Below, piece after piece: positions 1-5,099 of a stretch of DNA of 5,616 bases. The translations under genes and the position numbers were made by a program. The notes beneath the pieces are model-generated. The model was not told the DNA's origin. It made no database searches and saw only the letters and a list, made by a program, of their open reading frames with translations. Every line of letters begins with the position of its first letter. Position 1 is the stretch's first letter. Origin of the DNA: Actinomycetota bacterium (GTDB taxonomy: Bacteria > Actinomycetota > Actinomycetes > S36-B12 > UBA10799); assembly GCA_030837445.1 (NCBI GenBank), contig JAUPKM010000257.1, forward strand, positions 1 to 5,616. The letters run 5' to 3'.

Positions 1-435
1 GCCGATGGCGGGGACCAGCATCAACCGGAACTGGCCGCGGAGCTTCAGGTCGCCGTGATGCGGCTGGCCAGGAGATTGCGCGCGGAGAGCCCAAACGACT
101 CCCTCACTCCGAGTCAGCTCGGCGCGTTGGCCACGCTTGGCCGGCTGGGGCCACAGGCCATTGGTGACCTCGCCAACACGGAGCGCGTCAAGGCGCCCTC
201 GATGACTAAGACAGTGGCCAACTTGGCCAAGGCTGGCCTCGTGATTCGGCGCCAGGATCCGAGCGACGCTCGGTTGGTGATCGTGGAACTAACTGAGGAC
301 GGCCGTGAGCGGTTGCAGGAGCATCGAAGTCGGAGACGGGCCTGGCTGAGCAACCGGCTGGGAGCACTCTCCGAAGATGACCGGGCCCTGCTGGCCGACG
401 CGTGCCGGGTGCTGGGACGTCTGGTGGTCGAATGA
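1..435 (+). CDS. MarR-family transcriptional regulator (5' end outside window)
   Basis: This is a winged helix-turn-helix DNA-binding regulator of the MarR family, which usually acts as a homodimeric repressor released by small ligands. The frame is open from base 1, and the residues before the first in-window ATG (base 55), reading E-L-A-A-E-L-Q-V-A-V-M-R-L-A-R-R-L-R, look like the conserved dimerisation helix 1. The true start is therefore probably a few codons upstream of the window rather than at 55. Next come the helix L-T-P-S-Q-L-G-A-L-A-T-L, the recognition region around T-E-R-V-K-A-P-S-M-T-K-T-V-A-N-L, and the wing R-R-Q-D-P-S-D-A-R-L-V-I-V-E-L-T-E-D-G, where D-x-x-D-x-R followed by L-T-x-x-G is the family hallmark. 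A C-terminal helical dimer arm follows. The visible 144 residues fit a family length of about 140-160. The TGA stop overlaps the ATG of the next gene, an MFS exporter, so the two are co-transcribed and the regulator probably controls the exporter. The ligand cannot be read from the sequence. Confidence 0.93.
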   Translation, partial: ADGGDQHQPELAAELQVAVMRLARRLRAESPNDSLTPSQLGALATLGRLGPQAIGDLANTERVKAPSMTKTVANLAKAGLVIRRQDPSDARLVIVELTEDGRERLQEHRSRRRAWLSNRLGALSEDDRALLADACRVLGRLVVE

Positions 436-1721
436 GTCAGACTTTCACGGCGCTCTCGATTCGCAACTACCGCTGGTATCTCACAGGTCAGGTCGTCACC
501 AATGTGGGTACCTGGATGCAGCGGGTAGGTCAGGACTGGCTCGTCCTCGAAATCAGCCATGGCAACGCACTTACGCTCGGCATCACAACGGCGTTGCAGT
601 TCATACCTTTCCTGTTGGTGGCCCCGCTCGCAGGAGTGCTGGCCGACAGGGTGTCGCGCAGGCTGGTGATGGTGGTCGCAGGGCTCCTCGCGGGGGCGGC
701 GGCTCTAACCCTTGGGGTCGCAGTGATGGCGGCATCGGCCTCTGTCGGGCTTGTCTACGTGCTGGCTTTCGTGTTGGGGATCGCAGCCGCGCTGGACAAT
801 CCGGCCCGACAGGCACTCCTGGGTCAGCTGGTGCCCGTGAGCAGTCTTGCCAATGCAGTTGCGCTAAACAGCGCCACCTTCAACCTGTCGCGGATAGTCG
901 GCCCCGCTGTCGCCGGACTCACCATCGCGCTGGTCGGGATTGGTCCGGTCTTCGTGGTCAATGCTGCGTCGTATCTGGTGGCCTTGCTCGCCATCGCCGC
1001 GCTGCGGCCACTCGATTTCCACGGGTCGTCGCCGCAGCGATCCTCCGGGGCCACGTTTGCCGGCGGACTCCGTTATCTGCGAAGTCGGTCCGATCTGCTC
1101 ATCGTGCTGGGCCTGGTGGCAGTGGTCGCCACCTTCGCCTGCAACTACCAGATCACGACCGCACTGATGGCCAATCAGGAATTCAAGGTCGGTGTCGCTG
1201 CCTACGGGGTGATGGGGTCAGTCCTGGCCTGCGGGTCAATCCTCGGGTCGTTGCTGGCCGCACGCCGGGCAGCAGTGGGGTTGAGGTTCGTGGTGTGGGC
1301 GGGCATTGCTGTCGCGGTCGCCACCTTCACGGCAGGACTGATGCCCAGCTACGGCATATTCCTTGCATTCCTTCCGATCTGCGGTCTGCTGATCCTGACG
1401 TTCACAGTATCGGCACAGAGCTACCTTCAGTTGGCCGCCGATGAGCATGTCCGTGGTCGAGTGATGGGGATCTACACACTGGTGTTCTTCGGCGGCAATC
1501 CAGTCGGCGCGCCACTTCTTGGCCTGGTCGCTCGTGAGCTCGGACCGAGGTGGGGTCTGCTCGGGGGAGGTGCGCTGGCCGCAATCGGGGTCGCGGCTAT
1601 CGCGGGCATCGCGGTGGCCAGGCGGCGACCTAGCACCGACACACCTGGCCCCGCTGAGCTCGTGAAACGAGCCGAGGTCGCTGAGTCTCCAACGTCGCAG
1701 GTCGCTGTTAGGGTGCGATGA
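432..1721 (+). CDS. MFS transporter, MFS_3 / EntS-like efflux family
   Basis: A 429-residue integral membrane protein of the major facilitator superfamily, expected to export small molecules (drugs, metabolites or siderophores) by proton antiport. Its closest resemblance is to the MFS_3 (EntS-like) group. The N-terminal S-I-R-N-Y-R-W-Y-L-T-G-Q-x-x-T-N-x-G-T-W-M-Q (residues 9-30) is typical of that group. A motif-A-like loop G-V-L-A-D-R-V-S-R-R (68-77) lies between helices 2 and 3. L-D-N-P-A-R-Q-A-L (121-129) and R-G-R-V-M-G-I-Y (341-348) are other conserved family blocks. Hydrophobic stretches recur along the whole length, consistent with about 12 helices, with a polar central loop near 195-220 and a charged cytoplasmic tail after about 397. 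I chose the ATG at 432 because it overlaps the MarR stop (ATGA) and begins at the conserved N-terminus; an ATG at 402 would add 10 residues inside the MarR gene. The substrate is unknown. Confidence 0.92.
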   Translation: MSQTFTALSIRNYRWYLTGQVVTNVGTWMQRVGQDWLVLEISHGNALTLGITTALQFIPFLLVAPLAGVLADRVSRRLVMVVAGLLAGAAALTLGVAVMAASASVGLVYVLAFVLGIAAALDNPARQALLGQLVPVSSLANAVALNSATFNLSRIVGPAVAGLTIALVGIGPVFVVNAASYLVALLAIAALRPLDFHGSSPQRSSGATFAGGLRYLRSRSDLLIVLGLVAVVATFACNYQITTALMANQEFKVGVAAYGVMGSVLACGSILGSLLAARRAAVGLRFVVWAGIAVAVATFTAGLMPSYGIFLAFLPICGLLILTFTVSAQSYLQLAADEHVRGRVMGIYTLVFFGGNPVGAPLLGLVARELGPRWGLLGGGALAAIGVAAIAGIAVARRRPSTDTPGPAELVKRAEVAESPTSQVAVRVR

Positions 1722-1741
1722 CTGAGGGGTCGCGCTGGTAC

Positions 1742-1760
1742 TGGGATGCGGCCGCACCCA
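1742..1760 (+). terminator. GC-rich hairpin downstream of the MFS gene, possible terminator
   Basis: Twenty bases after the MFS stop, TGGG-A-TGC pairs with GCA-CCCA around a GGCC loop, with a single bulged A at 1746. The core TGCGGCCGCA (1747-1756) is a perfect palindrome. No T-run follows, so this is not a canonical intrinsic terminator, although U-less hairpins are considered possible terminators in high-GC Actinobacteria. A second palindrome, CTCGGCCGAG, lies at 1769-1778 in the same 91-base gap. Both could be chance products of GC-rich sequence. Confidence 0.25.
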
Positions 1761-1796
1761 CAAAGACCCTCGGCCGAGAGGCTGCGGGCCCGGATC

Positions 1797-1805
1797 AAAG
1801 GGAGG
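1797..1805 (+). promoter_or_regulatory. Strong ribosome binding site for the ParB-like gene
   Basis: AAAGGGAGG lies 7 bases upstream of the GTG at 1813. It is a near-ideal anti-16S match and decides for the GTG start over the first in-frame ATG, which is 63 bases further in at 1876. Confidence 0.85.
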
Positions 1806-1812
1806 TTCCACG

Positions 1813-2289
1813 GTGGCGAAGAAAGCCGAGGCGGTGGCGAAGGTCGCCAAGGAGGTCGACACGGAACGAAAAACCATGGGCGCGGATGTTGGGGCGATGC
1901 TTTGGCTGCAGGACGTCGTGGAACACGATTATCCGGCGGCGGCGAACTACCTCTCCCTGCTCGGGGATCAGCACACGGTGCAAGCGATCGTGGACGCGTT
2001 GCGGAAGGCCCCGATTGAGCAGCACCGTGCCAATGACATCCTTCGGGCCGCCAAGTTGGACCTGCTGCCGCTGGACGACCTGAGTGTGAAGCGGGACCTC
2101 AGCAAGGTGTTGCTCGGCAGGCAATGGTCACCCGTGCTCGTGGTGCGCGGCGACGTCCTCCACGACTACCCGCTGACCGTCGCTGACGGCTACCACCGAG
2201 TGTGTGCCAGCTATCACTTGTCCGAGGACACCTACATCCCGTGCAAGATCGTCGACTTGCCGGTGGCGGAGAAGCTCTCCTCGGGCTGA
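1813..2289 (+). CDS. Orphan ParB/sulfiredoxin-like fold protein, function unknown
   Basis: A 158-residue soluble protein with no signal peptide or membrane segment. It opens with a Lys/Ala-rich helical stretch (1-20), then an acidic alpha-helical part (D-Y-P-A-A-A-N-Y-L-S-L-L, 39-50), then K-A-P-I-E-Q-H-R-A-N-D-I-L-R-A (65-79). The C-terminal block S-P-V-L-V-V-R-G-D (106-114) followed by L-T-V-A-D-G-Y-H-R-V-C-A-S-Y-H (121-135) and I-P-C-K-I-V-D (142-148) resembles the ParB N-terminal/sulfiredoxin-like core, in which a D/N-G-x-H-R loop follows a strand and is followed by a helix and a P-containing strand. It lacks the helix-turn-helix and dimerisation domain of chromosome-partitioning ParB, and no parA is nearby, so it is not a segregation protein. 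From memory, similar short proteins recur as hypotheticals in Actinobacteria and some Proteobacteria. The GTG start is fixed by the ribosome binding site at 1797-1805. The gene is 91 bases downstream of the MFS gene, so it may be independently transcribed, and its stop is 1 base from the stop of the convergent GH1 gene. Coding status is secure; the fold assignment is moderate and no activity can be assigned. Confidence 0.85.
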   Translation: MAKKAEAVAKVAKEVDTERKTMGADVGAMLWLQDVVEHDYPAAANYLSLLGDQHTVQAIVDALRKAPIEQHRANDILRAAKLDLLPLDDLSVKRDLSKVLLGRQWSPVLVVRGDVLHDYPLTVADGYHRVCASYHLSEDTYIPCKIVDLPVAEKLSSG

Positions 2290-2290
2290 C

Positions 2291-3658
2291 CTAGTCCGGG
2301 CCTGTCGGTGTGGCCGTGCCACCGAGCTGCTGGGCGAACCAGTAGCCGGAGTCCTTGATGGTGCGCTGCTGGGTCGGATAGTCGACATGCACGAGGCCGA
2401 ACCGTGGCCGGAACCCTTCTGCCCACTCGAAGTTGTCCAGTAACGACCAGGCGAAGTAGCCGTCGACGGGTATTCCGCGTTGTTGCGCCTTGGCAACCTC
2501 GGCCAGGTGCGACTGGTAGTAGGTCACGCGTCGGGCGTCGTGCACCCGACCGTCCACGAGCACGTCGTCGAAGGAGGCGCCGCCCTCGGTCACCACGAAC
2601 CGGTCGTAGCGGCCGTAAGAGTGGACCTTGTCCAGCACCATCCCGAGACCCTCTGGTCGAACCTCCCAGCCTAGTGAGGTCAACTCCAGTGAACGGTCCC
2701 GGCCAAAGCGCGGGTACGTCCATAGGCCAGGGATCGGCAGCCACTGGGCCCGCAGCCGCGTGTAGTACTGGACACCGAGGAAGTCGAGGTCGATCACTAA
2801 ATCGCGCTCGTCTTCGGCCACGATGTGTCGCTCGATTGCCCGCAACACCGGCGCTTCCCGCCATGGATACCCCAGTCCCAGATTCGGCTCCAGGAACAAC
2901 CGATTGAGGACCGCGTCCGCAGCCCGCTCCGCCTGCCGCGCAAGTGGGCCGGGGCCGGAGCCGATCGGTGGACTGAGGTAGGCGGTGGTGCCGACGACCG
3001 GGCTAGTGGCCGTGGCTCGCAGTGCCCGAGCACCCATCGCGGTGGCCAAATTGACGTGGTGCGCGGCGGGCAGAAAGTTGTGGAAACCCCGTCGACCCGG
3101 TGCGTGCGCGCCGACCATGTGCCCGAGCAGCGTGAACGACAACGCTTCGTTGAACACCATCCAGTTGGTGACCCGATCGCCCAGCGCCGCACCGACGATT
3201 CCGGCGTAGTCGGCGAACCGAAAAACGGTGTCCCGGTTCGGCCAACCGCCGGCGTCTTCCAGCGTCTGCGGCAGGTCCCAGTGGTAGAGCGTCACCCACG
3301 GTTCGATCCCGGCCACCAGACACGCGTCGGCCATCCGGCGGTAGTGATCCAGGCCGGCCTGATTGATCCTGCCGTCACCGTCCGGGCAGATCCGGGGCCA
3401 CGACAGTGAGAATCGGTAGGCATCGAAGCCCATGGCGGCGGTAAGGGCGATGTCATCGGGGTATCGCCGGTAGGAGTCGGTGGCGATATCGCCGGTGCTG
3501 CCGTCCTTGATGGGTCCTCGACCCAGTCTGTTTCGCTTGTGCGTGAAGGTGTCCCAGATCGAGGGTCCCTTGCCGTCCGCGCTCGGAGACCCCTCGATCT
3601 GATACGCGGCCGTCGCGACCCCCCAGGTGAACCCTTCATCGAGTTCGTCCAGATTCAT
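2291..3658 (-). CDS. GH1 family beta-glycosidase (beta-glucosidase/beta-galactosidase)
   Basis: A complete 455-residue retaining glycoside hydrolase of family 1, with the usual family length (about 450) and a single (beta/alpha)8 barrel. No signal peptide is seen, so it should be cytoplasmic and act on imported disaccharides or glycosides. Visible hallmarks are the N-terminal signature F-T-W-G-V-A-T-A-A-Y-Q-I-E-G (10-23, with Q20 and E22), Y-H-W-D-L-P (125-130, H126), the acid/base region F-N-E-A (E171), the nucleophile region V-V-T-E-G-G (E358), and the glycon-binding end W-S-L-L-D-N-F-E-W-A-E-G-F (404-416, E411 and W412) followed by R-F-G-L-V-H-V-D-Y. E411/W412 favour an unphosphorylated glucosyl or galactosyl substrate over a 6-phospho sugar. 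Two departures from consensus are F-L-G-V-Q-Y-Y-T (usually N at position 297) and T-E-G-G for T-E-N-G. ATG at 3658 is chosen because AGGAGG precedes it and the family signature begins about 9 residues in; the frame stays open to 4033 but the extra 125 residues are not GH1-like. Divergent galK-galT suggests a beta-galactoside substrate, which is an inference. Confidence 0.95.
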   Translation of the reverse strand: MNLDELDEGFTWGVATAAYQIEGSPSADGKGPSIWDTFTHKRNRLGRGPIKDGSTGDIATDSYRRYPDDIALTAAMGFDAYRFSLSWPRICPDGDGRINQAGLDHYRRMADACLVAGIEPWVTLYHWDLPQTLEDAGGWPNRDTVFRFADYAGIVGAALGDRVTNWMVFNEALSFTLLGHMVGAHAPGRRGFHNFLPAAHHVNLATAMGARALRATATSPVVGTTAYLSPPIGSGPGPLARQAERAADAVLNRLFLEPNLGLGYPWREAPVLRAIERHIVAEDERDLVIDLDFLGVQYYTRLRAQWLPIPGLWTYPRFGRDRSLELTSLGWEVRPEGLGMVLDKVHSYGRYDRFVVTEGGASFDDVLVDGRVHDARRVTYYQSHLAEVAKAQQRGIPVDGYFAWSLLDNFEWAEGFRPRFGLVHVDYPTQQRTIKDSGYWFAQQLGGTATPTGPD

Positions 3659-3663
3659 CTGTG

Positions 3664-3669
3664 CCTCCT
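3664..3669 (-). promoter_or_regulatory. Ribosome binding site of the GH1 gene
   Basis: On the - strand AGGAGG lies 5 bases before the ATG at 3658-3656. It decides the GH1 start and rules out the long in-frame extension upstream to 4033, which would run antisense through the galK start. Confidence 0.85.
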
Positions 3670-3728
3670 GCTGCCTACGACGCGGGAACGCCTGTCCGAC
3701 GAGAGAACACCTGACCGGCGCCTGCAGT

Positions 3729-3762
3729 ACCGGCCGCTGCCTTGCATCAGACCTCGGCCGGT
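3729..3762. repeat. 8-bp perfect inverted repeat, candidate operator
   Basis: ACCGGCCG (3729-3736) and its exact reverse complement CGGCCGGT (3755-3762) are separated by 18 bases. The right arm touches the weak -10-like hexamer of the possible GH1 promoter, where a repressor could block RNA polymerase. Each arm itself contains the palindrome CGGCCG, with the two centres 24 bases apart. The arms are all GC apart from the terminal A/T, so chance occurrence in a GC-rich genome is a real alternative, and it does not match a LacI-type operator I recognise. Confidence 0.35.
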
Positions 3763-3887
3763 GATGTGCGGATGGCCCCAGCCTGTCAAATTCCTCAGTG
3801 GTGTGCATCATCAAGTCAGGTCCGCCAGCATGGTTGGAAGAGGGAGCCGAGCGATCTTCGGGATGGGGCATCGTGCGGATGGGGGAC

Positions 3888-3894
3888 AGGGAGG
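3888..3894 (+). promoter_or_regulatory. Ribosome binding site of galK
   Basis: AGGGAGG lies 8 bases before the ATG at 3903. It selects that start over the in-frame ATGs at 3798 and 3879, neither of which has a comparable site and both of which would add residues outside the galactokinase family's N-terminus. Confidence 0.85.
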
Positions 3895-3902
3895 CAGAAC
3901 CG

Positions 3903-5099
3903 ATGGTTGACGGCGGCGGACACAGACTGGACGTCGCGCGGCTCGCGGAACGCTTCGACGACGTATTCGGAGCGGGGACGACGTGCCGGGCCTTCCATTC
4001 GCCGGGCAGGGTCAACCTGATCGGTGACCACATCGACTACAGCGGTGGGTGGGTGCTGCCGATGGCCATAGACCGTGGCACGACGGTGCTTGTCCGTCCC
4101 AATGGGGAGTCGGTGATGCGCGGGATGTCATTGGATCGGCCTGCCGAAGGGGTCGTGGAGACCTCCATCGATAACACCCGTTATCGACCTGAGTTGGGGT
4201 GGTTCGCCTACGTCACCGGTGTATTCCAGATGCTGGCCGAGGCCGGTCATCGACCCTTGAGCGGGCTTGATTTGCTGATTGCAGGGAACATCCCGGATGG
4301 TGCCGGGCTGTCGTCCTCGGCATCCCTGGAATTGGCGGTCGCGGTCGCTGCCAACGAGATTGGTGCCCTTGGTCTGACCGGTGCGGAGTTGGCCCTGCTA
4401 GCCCAACGTGCCGAGAACGACTACATCGGGGTCGCCTGCGGAATCATGGACCAGCTGGCGGTGGCACTGGGACGGCGAGGCCACGCGATGCTGATGGACT
4501 GCCAGCAGGTCTCGGTGGAATATGTCGCGTTCCCGCACGAACGGGCATCGGTGATCATCGCCAACAGCAATAAGCGCCGCAGCCTCAACGAGTCTGCCTA
4601 CAACGACCGTCGGCGGGCGGTGGAGCTGGCCGGCTCCCAGCTTCGCCCGCTACTTGCCGGTCGGCGACTAATCGATCTCGACCACGCGGAGCTCGACGAG
4701 GTCCACGAAATCCTCGCAGACGATGAGGTCTTCGCGCGGGTGAGGCACACCGTCACCGAGCAGCGGCGAGTGATCACCGCTGCCGCCGCACTACAGGAAG
4801 ATGATCTGATGCTGTTCGGGGCGCTGATGCGGGCCTCGCACGAATCGTTACGCGATGACTTCGAGGTCACCGGACCTGAGTTGGACTCGCTGGTGGGGGC
4901 GGCTTGGCGACAACCCGGCACGATCGGGGCCCGGATGACCGGTGCCGGCTTCGGCGGCTGCGCCGTGATCCTGGCAACACCGGGACAGGAGCAGGACGTC
5001 ATCGATGGAACCGCCGCCGGCTACAGGGCAGACACCGGCATTGACGCGGACTTCTTCCTCGTTGGTAGCGACGACGGAGCGCGCGAGGTCGCCCGCTAG
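3903..5099 (+). CDS. galK: Galactokinase
   Basis: A 398-residue cytoplasmic GHMP-family kinase that phosphorylates alpha-D-galactose at C1 with ATP, the first committed step of the Leloir pathway. Length is close to the family norm (about 380-400). The galactokinase signature is at residues 35-46, G-R-V-N-L-I-G-D-H-I-D-Y, with R36, D42, H43 and D45 at the sugar-binding positions. D replaces the commoner E of G-E-H-T-D-Y, a change the family signature allows. The ATP-binding GHMP motif I-P-D-G-A-G-L-S-S-S-A-S is at 130-141. The catalytic base is D183 in G-I-M-D-Q. N-S-N-K-R-R-S-L-N-E-S-A-Y-N-D-R-R (221-237) is the substrate-lid region. GHMP motif 3, G-A-R-M-T-G-A-G-F-G-G, is at 342-352. All catalytic parts are present, so it should be active. 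The ATG at 3903 is chosen by the ribosome binding site at 3888-3894. Its TAG stop overlaps the GTG of galT, so the two form an operon, divergent from the GH1 gene across 244 bases. Confidence 0.96.
   Translation: MVDGGGHRLDVARLAERFDDVFGAGTTCRAFHSPGRVNLIGDHIDYSGGWVLPMAIDRGTTVLVRPNGESVMRGMSLDRPAEGVVETSIDNTRYRPELGWFAYVTGVFQMLAEAGHRPLSGLDLLIAGNIPDGAGLSSSASLELAVAVAANEIGALGLTGAELALLAQRAENDYIGVACGIMDQLAVALGRRGHAMLMDCQQVSVEYVAFPHERASVIIANSNKRRSLNESAYNDRRRAVELAGSQLRPLLAGRRLIDLDHAELDEVHEILADDEVFARVRHTVTEQRRVITAAAALQEDDLMLFGALMRASHESLRDDFEVTGPELDSLVGAAWRQPGTIGARMTGAGFGGCAVILATPGQEQDVIDGTAAGYRADTGIDADFFLVGSDDGAREVAR

Larger units (their letters stand above)
3659..3902. promoter_or_regulatory. Divergent control region between GH1 and galK-galT
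   Basis: These 244 non-coding bases separate two divergent transcription units and must hold promoters for both. On the - strand a perfect TTGACA (3789 down to 3784) could be a -35 box for the GH1 gene. The best hexamer 17 bases on is CATCAC (3766-3761), only a 3-of-6 match to TATAAT, so the promoter call is tentative. I could not find a convincing promoter for galK. The inverted repeat at 3729-3762 and a 10-base direct repeat, GTGCGGATGG (3766-3775 and 3873-3882), are the only repeated elements I see. No conserved protein is encoded here: in-frame extensions of both flanking genes into it show no family similarity. Confidence 0.5.

Noticed and set aside
377..1444. 355-residue + strand open frame overlapping the MFS gene
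   Set aside because: It is an Arg/Gly-rich out-of-frame shadow, typical of GC-rich DNA; the MFS frame has clear family motifs over the same bases.
1236..1877. 213-residue - strand open frame antisense to the MFS gene end
   Set aside because: No recognisable motif and a composition expected from antisense of GC-rich coding sequence; it also crosses the ParB-like start.
1813..2289. Reading the ParB-like gene as a chromosome or plasmid partitioning gene, or as part of a toxin-antitoxin or phage module
   Set aside because: It lacks the HTH and C-terminal domains of ParB, has no parA or parS-like repeats nearby, and has no mobile-element context.
2825..3409. 194-residue + strand open frame antisense to GH1
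   Set aside because: It lies entirely inside a well-supported GH1 gene and has shadow-like composition with no domain signal.
3766..3882. Direct repeat GTGCGGATGG at 3766-3775 and 3873-3882
   Set aside because: A single 10-base pair of copies 107 bases apart, with no further copies and no symmetry; chance is the simplest explanation.
3798..3902. Longer galK from the ATG at 3798 or 3879
   Set aside because: No good ribosome binding site precedes either ATG and the added residues do not resemble galactokinases; AGGGAGG is placed correctly for 3903.
3659..4033. 125-residue in-frame N-terminal extension of the GH1 protein up to the ATG at 4033 (- strand)
   Set aside because: The extension is low-complexity and Arg/Pro/Ser-rich, has no GH1 similarity, and runs antisense through the galK start. 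The ATG at 3658 has AGGAGG 5 bases away and starts at the family N-terminus.
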